Shown here: piece after piece, positions 46,574 through 60,124 of the stretch
Layout of the letters: the number at the start of each line of letters is the position of its first letter
Numbering within the stretch: the stretch's first letter is position 1
Assembly: GCA_905331475.1 (NCBI GenBank)
Contig: CAJNYU010001389.1
Coordinates: 62,001 to 126,000 of the forward strand
Length of the DNA stretch: 64,000 bases
Source of the DNA: Rotaria socialis
Taxonomy: Eukaryota > Rotifera > Eurotatoria > Philodinida > Philodinidae
Reading direction: 5' to 3'
Made by a program: the position numbers and the translations under genes
Notes under the pieces: model-generated
The model's input: only the letters and a program-made list of their open reading frames with translations
Told to the model about the DNA's origin: nothing
Database searches by the model: none

Positions 46574-47764
46574 TTAATATAATCTTGAGCTGTGATATCG
46601 TCGTTGTTTCATATAAAAGAATATGCCAACACCAACCAAAATAGCAATTATCAAAAGAGCAACAATGGCAAATATTTGTAGCACTGACCAACTTTTTGGT
46701 TTCGAAGTAGTATTATTCTCACTTCCCATATTAGCTGTTGGAGCTGATGGTAGTATACCTGTACGATCTTCTTTTCGTCGTTCTTCACTTGACTCTAATT
46801 GATATGTATGTACAGATATAATATCATGATTATCACTAAGTTCGCCAGTTGCAGCCGAAAAACCAAAATAATAATGTGTTGGTAAATTAATACCTGCTAT
46901 GGAAAAACATTTTGTCCATTTATTTTGTCCTTCAGTATCAGTAGATATAGTTAAACGATTATCTTGATATCGAATAGCAACAAGTGTATCTGTATCACGA
47001 CCACGAAAAGGTGATTCACAACCAGCTACGGTTAAATTGAAACCATCATTATCATGATTATAATGAAGTGAACCATTATTTACTATAGCGGATATATATG
47101 GAAAAGTACGCTAAACAAATTCAAATAATTAGTAAAATAAATCAGTTTTTATACCTATAAATAAATAAATAAACTTACAGAATAATCTTCGTTTTTATTA
47201 GCATATGTGTCCATAACAATGGCTAATCCTTGGAAAAAATCTTTTGAACCAAAAACAGGACCTAGAAGAAAAATAAGAGAAAATTAAAGGGCTCCAATTA
47301 TCTAGTATTGACACTTTGTAATATGAATAAAGAGAGAATGTTAACTTAATGAGTTTCTTACCAGCCATTTTTGGATCTCGAACATACCAAATAACAAATC
47401 CATCGCCAAACAAAGTTTTTGCTTCCCCGTAAACTTTAAATTGAACATGTATTTCCCAATCAGGATAATAAACAGGTATCCTATTCCATAAACCACCAGC
47501 TTTACTTTGTACGTCGGGCGTTAAACGAATAAATTTATCCGTAACAATTGTATTCCCAGTTAAATCCCAATTTGAAGTTGAAGTTGAAAAAACTTTAAAA
47601 AGCAAAATAATAATTTCATTCAAATAGGAGTCTTTTTTTTAAATACCAGATGCATATGGACGAGTTAAACTATGTTCACGAACTTCAAATGAGCCATGTC
47701 CTTGTTGAAAGGTGTAATTGATTAAAAAAATTAAATAAAATGAGACAATAGTGATGGAATACAT
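46574..47764 (-). CDS. LMAN2: L-type lectin of the secretory pathway (VIP36/VIPL-like)
   Basis: Four exons, 47764-47647, 47592-47362, 47261-47179 and 47110-46574, join in frame to 322 residues. A signal peptide (MYSITIVSFYLIFLINYTF) is followed by the legume-type lectin domain: FEVREHSLTRPY, WDLTGNTIVTDKFIRLTPD, SKAGGLWNRIPV, GDGFVIWYVRDP, VFGSKDFFQGLAIVMDTYAN and VNNGSLHYNHDNDG, with the Asp/Asn residues that bind calcium and mannose. A single membrane span lies at about 288-311, followed by a short basic tail QRRYHSSRLY. The family cycles between ER and Golgi and binds high-mannose glycoproteins. The gene symbol is by family; VIP36 and VIPL cannot be separated here. Confidence 0.9.
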
Positions 47765-50700
47765 CTGAAAAGAAAACTAAATATTAAATACTATAATCAA
47801 TCAATCAAAACCGGGGTGACTTCGATTAGAGCTTTTCTCTCGAGTGCTAATATTATATGATATTTCATTTCATTTCTTATTTAGAACGAATTGATTGGAT
47901 AAACAGTTTGACAATAAATGATCGACTTTTTATGAACGAATGTTTTTTTTAAATAGAATTAAATCAAGTTTTCAAATAGAATTAAATTTGCTTCTTTTAC
48001 GCAATAATTAAATAAATGAAGCAACGATATCTATTGAACTTGATTTCGGTTGGTCAACGTATAAATTAACAGCTTAGAAGTTGGTGCAGGAAAGTAGACA
48101 TAAGTCAGCGCCGCAGTACACCTGCTGTTTTCGATATTAAGGCTACCTTCAATCGTATTGAAAATTAAAAGAGTATTTATAATGGACGAAACTTCTTAAA
48201 AAAACAACTTCTCGAATGCTGCGCAGACTTTTGAACATCATTTAAGCTCAATTCAAAATGGGCGGAAAATTCTCCGCAGAGAATGTTGAATGGAAAGATT
48301 ACAGTTTTCTAATAATACAACGAACAAACTATTTTTATAGACAATCTTTTGTCTTATAGTCATTTTGATAAAAGGAAAAACAGTAGATTCGATTTTATGT
48401 CATACACCTGTGATATTTTGTCACAGTAAAGAATCAGACGTTTTAATTAAGTTTCAAATCGTTATCAATTATTAAGAAAGACAAATAAACAGTATGGCAA
48501 GGCTCTTTATTTAGTGCACAGAGATTAGAAATATGGGACTAAAAACAAATGTAAATGAATGTGTGAATGCGTCTTTCTTTTGTAGCCATACCCACCATAG
48601 AAACAAAAAGCAAATCATTTATAATTCGAAAAGATTCGTTCGAGAAGTATTTCTCTTCAATTAATCAACTCCTTTCGCTATAAATGTAGACTTTTTGTGC
48701 AACATAGAGAATCTTTCATCGAAACCAACGTTTCGAATAAGATTCTGCATTGAAAAAGTCGTTTATTATAGACAAAAATAGATATTTATATTCTACAATA
48801 CATTTTTCAGGTGATAATAGTCTGCTTCCTTGTAATTTAGTCTTGTGACTGACGACTATTTTTATTGTACTATATTTAATAAATAATCAAATGCAGACAT
48901 AATTGACCATCAACATAAAGTTTGCAGAACGATTGATCAGAGTTTTTTTAGACTAAAATTTTAATCACAGAATTTAGTTCTCGTGCTCGTTATCTATATT
49001 TACTCCGTATTTTTGTTATAGATCGGAGAAACGAATGTGATGGCATGGAGCTAAAATTAGAAGTCACATGATAATTATTGTTCCTTTCTTTATTTTACAT
49101 CTTAACCCTTGAGACAAGTCGTAGGGTTTAAAAATTATTTCAAGATTACCATTGCATCATCCTTGTTTTATTTATGATACTATTCACATAAATGATATTG
49201 ACCTAGAAAAACTAAAATAATGAATTAATCCAGTTTTTCCTCTTATTAAATGTCACTGAGGATACGTTCATACACAAATTAGATTCCTTGACTCAATCGG
49301 GTTTTAAAGTTTTTAAAAGCTGTATTTTCAATTTTATAACTAAGAAATTTAAAACAAAAATGTAGAGTAATATACCATTCGATGCAGAATTTGATTCTCT
49401 AGAAAATTGCTTATCAATGTTTTACTCTCATTCTTCAGGACAACTTACTATACAATTATTGTGCTCGTATTTCGATGCAGCAACTTGATCTTTTTACAGA
49501 AGGATGTATGCAGGGCAGTGATCAATATATATAAACATTAAATATTTTTAAGCATGTTCAGTGCGTCAAATTTGGTCGACAAAAAGACGAGTCACAGCGT
49601 TACGTTTGTCTTTTGCATTTTTAATCTGAGCGAAAATAGTTTAGAAAAAATATTTTTTTGCTGCTTGAAAGCCCATGCAATTCCCTACAAAACTGATACC
49701 ATAAGCATTTCATTTGAAGAAATGATTTGTCAAAAAATTAGAGCTTTATAAGCAGCCCTAGTGAAAAGGGTCCGTTTTTGTCACAGTGTTACGCGATGAT
49801 AAAATCTTTCTAGAAGCGCGAGCGTTCAGTCAAACTAGGTCATTCTTTCAACATAAATAGAGTACGATAAACTGCGTGGAATGACGTTTGAACGATCTTA
49901 TTAGCTCTTATGCCTTTCGAGATAATTGCACAACATTTTGTCAAAATGTCACAGCGTTACGTTTGGACAAGCCGATATTGGGAATAGAATACATCAATAT
50001 TGGTTATCTGTTCACTGGTTTTATTAAAATTTGAGCAAGCTTGACAAATGCAACTTTTTGGCCATTTTCAATATTGACACTGAAAGACATCGAACAATCA
50101 TTTACCTTCCAGAATGCTCTTAGTCGTATATTTGTTATGAACTACAATGAATCACATTTCCTATATCTCCTACGAAGAACGAAAAGAACAAACTTTATGA
50201 TTGCACAATCTTCAAAGTGCAGCAGTACTTATCAATGTTAAAAGAAATAGATTGCTGAAGCTCAGGCTCGAACGCTGTACAATAAATGTGTTCACATTAT
50301 TATTAAAGTAGCAAGAAGTTAACTAAATAAATCTTTGCTAGAAAATACAATAAGAAAAATTTATCCTTCGTATTCTGTGCTCATATTTATTTAGTTGAGT
50401 TCTTGCTTACAAATAGTTCTTTTAGTAAAAAATATAAAATCACGTAAATTACATCTCTAATTTGTACTTTTTTTATTCAATAAATTTCGTTTCACACAAT
50501 AAATGCCTCGTCATTGTGACTTTTCGGACTTTTGTGTAATATTTGAAAATGCGTAGGTTGTATAGAGTATGAGAGAAATGATAAATTAAATCGATTCTTC
50601 TGCCCCCCCCCTTTTTTGCAGGGGGGTATTAATTTAATTTTCTTATGTTCTCTGTGTCTCTTTCTCAAGGAAGGTGCTTAAAATAGGGCTTTACCCTTTC

Positions 50701-51046
50701 GTTCTTCTCTAATTTGTCCAGATGTAATGGTTCTCATAATGATTTGTCTCTATGCAAATATTGAAAGATATTTCTCTCTCTCTCTCTGTGTTATCTAAAA
50801 TCGTATATATATATATACGTAAGAATCCAACGATGAAATTCATTCCAAACATTTGATCCTCTTTATCTGAGACAATCAGCAAATCTACAGCGAAGAGATT
50901 TGACAAAGCTTTAGTTTGCTTGATGGTGAAAGTTTACACAGAACCCTTTTACAACAAAACCCAATCGATCGTCGGTGGTCCTTCAAGTCGTAATTATAAG
51001 AGACAACGTATTAAACTTAATTTATCAAACAAGTAGAAGCACAACA
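47765..51046. other. 3.3-kb intergenic region with a short repeat
   Basis: No gene is supported. Three copies of GTCACAGYGTTACG occur at about 49592, 49780 and 49948. A C8/G6 hairpin lies at about 50603-50627. (TC)n and (AT)n microsatellites lie at about 50771-50818. Confidence 0.4.
49591..49983. repeat. Repeated GTCACAG.GTTACG motif cluster
   Basis: GTCACAGCGTTACGTTTG (about 49592), GTCACAGTGTTACGCGATG (about 49780) and GTCACAGCGTTACGTTTGGA with CAAGCCG following (about 49948). A fourth relative, GTCACACCGTTACGCTTGAA with CAAGCCG, lies at about 61606. The sharing of flanking bases beyond the core suggests fragments of one element rather than chance. Confidence 0.5.
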
Positions 51047-52836
<1,790 letters not shown>

Positions 52837-53043
52837 AATACAGAACCAAACTGACATTACGTTTTTGTTTTGCTTTATTTAGTTGCTTAGAATATGTTCA
52901 TTTTTTTTTCTTGTGTGTTTAAGTATTCAATAAAAGATAAATTCAATGCTATTCGATAAAGAAAAAGCAATTTTACCGTATTAAACGATCACATTATTTA
53001 CAATTTAAACATAACATCGAATCTTTCGTTTTAACGAACAATC

Positions 53044-53554
53044 ATGATCGAGCAAAATATTGAAATTCCAGTTGATTTGCCCATGAAATTTATTTTCGAT
53101 ATTTTAACACCACAGCCACATTTCGTAATTGTTCATCATGAAAAACATCGTAAAATCAATGCTATTGAAAATGAATTTCTTCTTTTTTCATGCGCATTCG
53201 TGTGTACCAAAAAAGTCCTATTGTCAAGAAGCAAAACTTATGGCAATTATTAGAAAGATATCCACTTTGAAATGTTTTTCATGCTTCATCGCCTCATATA
53301 ATTTTATACATAATTTTTATCTATCAGCAAGACAAAGACTTTCATTATTTAATCCTTTATACAAAAATTTCGGTGTTCATATGTGTTTACATGTTAGTGG
53401 AGCAAAGAAGAATACAACTCATTTAATCGGACGTGCTGATCGAGTTCTAATCAACTTTGGATATTCTCAGAGTCGAACTAGGCATAAAAAAGATCATCGT
53501 CCATTTCAGTTTGGTTTCTTATCGATTTATGTAGCAAGTTTTACACTACAATGA
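53044..53554 (+). pseudogene. Possible degraded or unrecognised coding region
   Basis: Overlapping open stretches in different frames (ATG 53044 to 53253, and the frame ending at 53554) have partly protein-like composition, for example VDLPMKFIFDILTPQPHFVIVH and HLIGRADRVLINFGY. No single frame or splice solution was found that joins them. It may be a frameshifted relic or a gene with an unrecognised intron. No family is recognised. Confidence 0.25.
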
Positions 53555-53825
53555 TCGCATGAGGAACAAAACTGTAGAGCTGTATAGTAGTGCCATCTGT
53601 CGTTGAAATTAGTCTGCTGATTGATATTAAAAGATAATTTGAAAAATTCCAGGAGAAAAATAAAAATATATATCCATTTTCTCATGCACTTACATATATA
53701 TTCAAATCGAAAAAATACTAGAGACTTTGTTTATCTGTTTATGGCAACACGTGGCCACCACATATCTTGATTTAACTTAAATAGTATTTATATTATTTAA
53801 ATTGTAGATTAACAAACAAGCACAA

Positions 53826-54547
53826 ATGACTACTCAACGGTCAGCTTCGCAGGATGAAGATTTACTTCTTCAAGACTTTAGTCGTAATGTAACAACAAAA
53901 TCATGGATTTTATTTAGTGGTAATGCTGCTGTTGTTTCGGCCATTCCACTTTGTGAGTAATTTCACTTAGAAGCGTATTCATCGTGATAGATCTTCTTGT
54001 TAAATTTCCTAGGGCTTTTCTGGCGTATTCATCAAATGGATTTTTCATCATATTTTATTCATTTTATCATTGGTACCATTGTTAGTACATATTTTCTCAA
54101 TTTAGCTTATCAAAATATGAAATTCATCTTAAAACATAAGTTCGTAGACTTGAAGTTTTTTGTCATTTGAATTAAACTAAAACGAATTTTAGAATTGCAC
54201 AAAAACGTGAAGAAGCTGTTAATCGAGAAATATCAAAAATATTTGCTAACGATAAAAATGCCAACAAGAAAGATAAAGATGACCGGTAAGGAAATCTTTT
54301 TTTCACAAAGGATATTTCAAAGAACTTTTTCTATTTCCATTTAAATAGAGTTTTAACACGTAAAAATGAAGTAGCTGACTTTGAAGCAACAACCTTTTCA
54401 ATCTTCTACAATAATTCATTCTATCTTGTTTGTCTTATTGTATTGTCATTTTTCGTTTTGAAGAATTTTTCACCAACGGTTAACTATTTGTTTTCAGTTG
54501 GTTTATCAACTCTTGTTGTTTTTCTCTTCTCAACTGGACAAAAATAG
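53826..54547 (+). CDS. SSR3: Translocon-associated protein subunit gamma (TRAP-gamma)
   Basis: Four exons, 53826-53952, 54013-54139, 54193-54285 and 54349-54547, join in frame to 181 residues, the usual length. Family blocks are [11 protein letters not shown] at the N terminus, [13 protein letters not shown] (first span), [27 protein letters not shown] with the charged cytosolic loop, and [17 protein letters not shown] before the last two spans, with FSPTVNY near the end. Four membrane segments are visible. The protein is part of the TRAP complex at the Sec61 translocon and helps translocation of some secretory proteins. Introns are 53-63 bp. It is a normal housekeeping gene. Confidence 0.93.
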
Positions 54548-55074
54548 AACTTGAGACATTTTTGCAATATGTTCTTGTGTTCCGGATTAGTTTTAGACAT
54601 CTATACTTTCGTTTTGTTGTTATTGTTCTTTTTCATATGTTATTATCGTTGTAATCAGATGTCTTCTTTTTATTGTTTATTAACTTCTATGATTATTAGT
54701 TAAGTCTTGGTGATGAGAATAAAAAAACATCAACATCTCTATTTATGATTGAGTATCCTTGAATTATATTTCTATCAATTGAAATTTAAATCACTTCAGT
54801 ATATCAATTGGCAGACGAAGGAATTTATGATCGTTTTGATACGATGAAATAATAAACTGATCCTCCTGATTGGTTTTAAAATTAAATATGCTATTAAAAA
54901 AAGATCCTTGAAAGTATGGTCCTTTAAATAATCGAACTATTCTATATTATATTTGATAATTACACTGAACTATTGACTTCATCTCAATATTTGTCTTTAA
55001 CAGAAGTATATTTGAAGAAGTAAGAATGAAAGCATGATACAATTCAGTCATTCGTATTCAATAAGAAATCTACG
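54548..55074. other. Intergenic
   Basis: This holds the TRAP-gamma 3' flank (AATAAAA near 54718) and the promoter side of the next gene. Nothing else was seen. Confidence 0.4.
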
Positions 55075-55520
55075 ATGACAATGTTAACCATCCTTATTTT
55101 ACTCGTCTCTATATCATCTTTCGATAGTAAGAATCTTTGTTTTTTTGTTGCTCACTAAAATATTCATGCCGTAAGTTTCTCAGTTACTCATGCTGCGTCA
55201 TCATGTTATGCGTGTAATCCTTGTGGAACAACATGGAATCCAGCAGTAGCTACTACAATTCAAACAACAACTCCTACTGACTATTGCCGTGTAAGTAACT
55301 ATATTAATTTTAATAAAAAATAAACAACTTTTCTTCTCAAAAGAAAACCGTAACCGGAAGCCTTGTTGTAAAAGATTCAACATCAACATGTAATCCAGTT
55401 AATGTTCTTAATAATGGAGTTTATTGTTGTCAAACAGATTATTGTAATACAGCAAGCAAATATTCATTAAAACTAATTCATATTGGATTTTTAATGATTT
55501 TTATTAGAATAATATGTTAA
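55075..55520 (+). CDS. Small Ly6/uPAR-type (three-finger) surface protein
   Basis: Three exons, 55075-55126, 55184-55290 and 55344-55520, join in frame to 111 residues. Exon 1 is a signal peptide (MTMLTILILLVSISSF). The mature part starts CYACNPCGTTW and ends with GVYCCQTDYCNT, the CxxC start and CCxxxxCN end of the LU/three-finger fold. About 25 mostly hydrophobic residues follow (SLKLIHIGFLMIFIRIIC), consistent with a GPI-anchor signal. It is probably extracellular and GPI-anchored. The ligand is unknown. The family call rests on the Cys pattern, which is clear although the domain is short. Confidence 0.72.
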
Positions 55521-55643
55521 ATTTAATTATATACTTCTATTGGCACAAAATTTTATACTCTTTTTTTTTCTCACTATAAAACGTTTAAGACATGACAAAA
55601 AAAAGAAGATTGAATATATTTAATAAAAAGAAAAGCAAGAATT

Positions 55644-56137
55644 TTAGCGTAGCACAAGTTTATTTGTTTCAAAATGTTTTAATCCATGATAGAGAGTAAG
55701 TAAATAAGTGAATACACATTTCTTATCTAATTGACCACGTATAAGATCATCACTGTCCAGTAATTGATGAACATGAGCTTTTTCTCTGTAAAAATAGATT
55801 CAAATAGATTATATAAATAAACACAAATTGACTTACTCAGCTATACGAAATGCTAAATCAAAATTACTCTGTTTATTGTCACGATTTAATTTATTAAAAT
55901 CGAATTCATCTGGAAAATAATGGTGAACTATGGCGCAAAAAGCAAGACCATCAGCAAAATCACTTGTAAAATTTCGTATTTTCACTGACTAAAAATAGAA
56001 ATAAACACGCATTCGAAATCTGCTATTCGTAGTTCTGTACTATAGCATACTTCATAATTTCTAGTGACATTTTGACACCATTTGATAAGACGTTCTTGTG
56101 CTTCTTTGTACGATGGACGTAGAGATGATGATGTCAT
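55644..56137 (-). CDS. Single calponin-homology (CH) domain protein, smoothelin-like
   Basis: Three exons, 56137-56051, 55988-55837 and 55785-55644, join in frame to 126 residues. The whole protein is one CH domain of the type found at the C terminus of smoothelin, cytospin and MICAL: LIKWCQNVTRNYESVKIRNF, then SDFADGLAFCAIVHHYFPD, FDFNKLNRDN, FDLAFRIAEE, LLDSDDLI and KKCVFTYLLTLYHGL. Such domains bind actin or other cytoskeletal partners. Stand-alone CH proteins of this size are known. The gene runs toward the Ly6-type gene (convergent ends about 120 bp apart). Confidence 0.85.
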
Positions 56138-57724
56138 CTATGCGTTTTAACTTCTAAAGTAGAAGAAAAAAGGTAATTGTGGTACCAATAGTCGATTCTA
56201 AATGGGAGAGTGAACAACGAAAGATAGGTGTGTCATTGAAGAGAATGGAAAGGAAAGAGAACTCGTTCTAGTAGGTGAACAATAGTATAGTGAATGAGTG
56301 ACCTTTTTGTTTTATTCATTACTAAGAAATGGCTATACGTTATAATCATCAAATAAATACATTATTATTGTTCTTTCTAATGGTATAATCGTTTTATATG
56401 AAATATTTCCTTGCATTGTTCTACGTAAATCCGGAATCGGATGTCATTTGTATAAAAGACAAAAAAGAAACCCAAGAGATAGTGAAAGCAACGCATGAGA
56501 ATGTTACATTCTATTGTCTACGAATAAATAAACAATCAGTGCAGTGCAGTCGGGGAAAAAAAGAACACACTGTTTTTTTGCTATTTCTAAAATGACAAGA
56601 ATCTAAATTGATCAAAAGAAAAGATTCTTTCCCTGTTCGATTTAGATAATGTTAATGGTGAATTCAATCGTTGAATGAAAATTTTAATGTTTCGAAAGAT
56701 TTCAACATTACTTTAACGTCTTTCTTCCTGTTATGATCTTTTTTTATTCGTCTACTTGTGTGTATTGACGTTAGTAAATAGAACAATGACAGTGTATATA
56801 ATCGATTTCCGGTCTCGCTATAGGTGTAGTGAATTGCAAATAAATCCTTAATCTAGACGACAAGTAAAATAATGCTTTGTTTGTTTCACTATGCTTACGT
56901 TTGGATGTCAACATACCAAGCAAAAAAAATCATCCCTACTAATCGAAAGTAGACCAGTAAAGCACACATGGTATAATAAACAAAAATATGTCTATGATTA
57001 ACCTTCAATAGATTCAATCTTTTTGTTAATCTTGATGAAGAATTGTGACAAATTCGATAGAGTTTAAATGTTCAAATCTAAAGCAAGAAGCTTAACTCTC
57101 ATGAGAGTGGGAAAGCAAACGAAGTATAACGACTGATAAACACATATTTTCTGGCAAGGTGTTACAGAAAAATTAAAATAAAGAGTTTTGCGTACGATAT
57201 GATTATGTTTTGCCTTGTAATTTTATTCAACCTTGAGACAACTATAATAGTCTATCTATAATAAATTCATTGATAATTGAAAAGAACAATACTTTTATAT
57301 TATAGCTCACATGAGATTACCTATAATATTCAGAATAATGCGACGAAATGTAACATTATTCATCTATTGATACGACAAGTCATGAAACGGATAAGAACTT
57401 CTATAATTCATATTCATCTTAGAATGAGGGCGTGGGCGTGTAGACGTATTAATTATCGTAACGCACACTTCACGTATTTTGACACGACTTTATTTTATTG
57501 AACTATGTGAATACCGCATCCTCAATATACAAGCATCAGTTATAGCCACAAATAATCTATACATATTACTCACCCCTACCACCAATCTCCATTTAATTCG
57601 ATATAGCATATGTTGAAAGAAATTTACTACACACAATTATGATACTACAGGTTACTGGCACTTCGGTCTTTATTAAAGCGAAGAGAGTTTCTTACAAAGA
57701 AGTAGAGTTTAATAATCGAAATGT
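56138..57724. other. Intergenic, 1.6 kb
   Basis: AT-rich with several short frames starting at ATG (for example near 56398 and 57277) that look random. It separates the intron-rich genes from the intron-poor cluster. Confidence 0.4.
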
Positions 57725-58804
57725 TTACTTGACTTTTGCATAAAGAATCAATTGTAGCCACATGACTTCACCATTAACAGTTTCATCGAAACGATGGTAA
57801 GCATTATCCGCAAGCTTCCAATCTTCTGAAACTTCCGTTGGTGCTGCGTCAATCTTTGACTGCTTTAAACCTTTCCATCGCCACATACAATTATTAAAAG
57901 CACAAGTTACAGGTTCAACATATTTTGAACATTCAGGACATTTCGATATTTTATAACTTTCAGTCAAAAGATCGAATTCTCTTATTCCAATGTTTATAAT
58001 TACTAGTTGTTCATGTGCTAGGCAAGATGGATTAGAACATTTGCCTTCAAGGCAAATTCCAGGTCGTGCAATACGCCAATTAGGAGCGCTAGAACTCCAT
58101 TCAATTCGCTTAGGACTATTACCCTTAGTTAGGTCTATGAATGTCTTGCCAAACTTATTATGAACAGCTATCCGGTTAGCAAAGTAAGTATGTGGTGGAG
58201 TAGTACTTAAATTATAGACAAATGTTGCTGGTGCTTTAATAGTCTGTATACTTGTAATTTTTGTTGATAGAAGATTACCATCTATCAATCTGTAGACAGA
58301 ATCAGAAGCACGTAAATTGTCAAGTGAAGAAAAATTACCATTTCCAACAAAAAATGGATGTTCACGTGTTGTATACAGTCGGTTTTCTCCTAGTTGTAAT
58401 TCCACGTATTCATCGACTTCATGCTTAAAAATATCTTGAACAACTGTAGTAACAATCTCGCCAACGTTGGTAAATGCCAATAAACAATCACCTAATTCAA
58501 CATCACTAATACGTATTTCACGTTGATCGGCACGTAGAATCAATGTTTCCGGTAGAAAACATTTGAAATGTTCTATTGTAAAAATTGTTGTTACAGATGT
58601 GATCAATGCTTTACAATTATTGAATTTTTCCTCGTCACTTAAATCCAATTCTTTTCCATGACATACAAAAGAATAAAGAAAACTTCTATTATTATAAATA
58701 TTGTCAGCTGCTCTCTTAAAATCGTCTAGTGTAAAATCTTGTGGTAAGTTTGCTAGAATTGGTTGTTGATCATTCAATTGAAACTGAATAGATATTGATG
58801 TCAT
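57725..58804 (-). CDS. Ubiquitin-like / Hint (intein-like) self-processing protein with Cys-rich C-terminal module
   Basis: A single 359-codon frame without introns. Residues about 3-80 look like a ubiquitin-type beta-grasp fold (SFVCHGKELDLSDEEKF, then TIFTIEHFK). Residues 82-216 are a Hint domain: Cys82 in CFLPETLIL as nucleophile, TTREHPFFV (Thr146, His149) as block B, and VYNLSTTPPHTYFANRIAVHN ending His215-Asn216. The +1 residue is Lys217, not Cys/Ser/Thr, so cleavage rather than protein splicing is expected, as in bacterial-intein-like type B domains. Residues about 245-359 form a Cys module: GICLEGKCSNPSC, CPECS, TCAFNNCMWRWKG. The layout recalls the ciliate polyubiquitin-like genes with intein-like domains. 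The predicted role, releasing or transferring the ubiquitin-like part, is inference. It is divergent from the ADP-ribosyltransferase gene. Confidence 0.82.
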   Translation of the reverse strand: MTSISIQFQLNDQQPILANLPQDFTLDDFKRAADNIYNNRSFLYSFVCHGKELDLSDEEKFNNCKALITSVTTIFTIEHFKCFLPETLILRADQREIRISDVELGDCLLAFTNVGEIVTTVVQDIFKHEVDEYVELQLGENRLYTTREHPFFVGNGNFSSLDNLRASDSVYRLIDGNLLSTKITSIQTIKAPATFVYNLSTTPPHTYFANRIAVHNKFGKTFIDLTKGNSPKRIEWSSSAPNWRIARPGICLEGKCSNPSCLAHEQLVIINIGIREFDLLTESYKISKCPECSKYVEPVTCAFNNCMWRWKGLKQSKIDAAPTEVSEDWKLADNAYHRFDETVNGEVMWLQLILYAKVK

Positions 58805-59053
58805 ATTAACAGAAATCTTATGTCTATATCAAAGTATTTCGAATACAATATTCTCTGCTGCAAAACAACACAACCTATGCATGTTGGAAATTATTTATCA
58901 TTTTAAAGGTTTTTTTCACTCTTATCTCGATAGTACTGAAATAAAAAACATTACTCTTTTCTTCTATTTGCTTAAATTACAGAAGTCCACTAGAGGACAA
59001 CAGACATACACGTCATTTCACAATATCTTTATAAGTATTTGAAATTTATTTTA
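58805..59053. promoter_or_regulatory. Shared divergent promoter region
   Basis: Only 249 bp separate the start codons of the Hint gene (-) and the ADP-ribosyltransferase gene (+). The stretch must hold both promoters unless one has distant 5' exons. No specific element was recognised, so co-regulation is an inference from spacing. Confidence 0.4.
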
Positions 59054-60124
59054 ATGCTTAAAAAAAGAATCCAAGATGTTCTCTACGAATCTAACTCTGT
59101 ATTATTACCTATTGAAGGCTATCAAAATGAACGACTAGTACCATTGGAAGAAGCAATTGTGCCACTCTTCACAATTTTCGATAGAAAAATACTTCAGAGG
59201 AATGTGTGGATTGCAAAAAAACGTTGCGAAAGCCCCGCTGATGGTTTATCACGAGATGAGTCGGCATCAATTACACTCTATACATTTGAATGGAATACGA
59301 ATGAAAGTAGTTTTTATTTTATTTTGAATCAAACATTACGTATGGAAGACCGACAAAAACTCAAACCATGGTTTTTATATTTAAAACTATTTATTACTGC
59401 TCTTTCTCGACTTCCACCTATTGCTGACACTGCTTATCGAGGTATAAAAGCTGATTTGACAAATCAATATAAACCTAATAGCTATTCAGTTTGGTGGGGT
59501 GTGAGTTCATGTACTGATAATATTGAAATCTTACAGTCAGAGCAATTTTGTGGTAAGACCGGTACGCGGACAATATTTGTTATTAAATGTCTTAATGGTC
59601 GTTCTATTAGAAATCATTCATATTATCAACAAGAAAACGAAATCATATTAATGCCTGGTAGTTATTTTCAAGTGGATGGCTGTTACGATCCTTCTGATGA
59701 ATTTCATATGGTACAACTTCGAGAAATAAAACCACCATATGATTCTGTCCCACGCGCTGATACCAATCAATGGCGTCAAACAACACCTGGCATATGTCTT
59801 GAAGGTATTTGTACCAATACAGATTGCATCGCGTATCAACAAGAAGTTATTATTCCTATTGGTTTCAGAAAATTTAACGTTCTTACTGATGCGACTGCAT
59901 CGATATCTAAATGCCCACTATGTTCTACCTATAGCAAAGTTTCAAAGATAGGTTTTAGCCATTGTCAATGGCGCTATCGTGGCATTAAACAGCGCGTATC
60001 CGGTGAACAACCTATTAGCTGCATGGATGAATGGTGTGATATTGGTGAATACTCAATTTTCAAACATGAATCTCAAGAAACATATACTTGGCTTCAATTG
60101 ATTATCGAGGCAAAACCAAAATGA
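59054..60124 (+). CDS. Arginine-type ADP-ribosyltransferase with Cys-rich C-terminal module
   Basis: A single intronless frame of 356 codons starting at ATG 59054. The middle is an ART fold with the R-S-E triad: TAYRGIK (Arg129), WWGVSSCT (Ser151-Ser152) and QENEIILMPGSYF (Glu194-x-Glu196). The ExE form is that of arginine-specific mono-ADP-ribosyltransferases, which move ADP-ribose from NAD to target arginines. The C-terminal about 110 residues (PGICLEGICTNTDC, KCPLCS, FSHCQWRYRGIKQ, TYTWLQLI) match the same module of the neighbouring Hint protein. There is no signal peptide, so a cytosolic site is likely. ART genes of this kind are expanded in bdelloids. The N-terminal 80 residues are not recognised. 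Confidence 0.85.
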   Translation: MLKKRIQDVLYESNSVLLPIEGYQNERLVPLEEAIVPLFTIFDRKILQRNVWIAKKRCESPADGLSRDESASITLYTFEWNTNESSFYFILNQTLRMEDRQKLKPWFLYLKLFITALSRLPPIADTAYRGIKADLTNQYKPNSYSVWWGVSSCTDNIEILQSEQFCGKTGTRTIFVIKCLNGRSIRNHSYYQQENEIILMPGSYFQVDGCYDPSDEFHMVQLREIKPPYDSVPRADTNQWRQTTPGICLEGICTNTDCIAYQQEVIIPIGFRKFNVLTDATASISKCPLCSTYSKVSKIGFSHCQWRYRGIKQRVSGEQPISCMDEWCDIGEYSIFKHESQETYTWLQLIIEAKPK

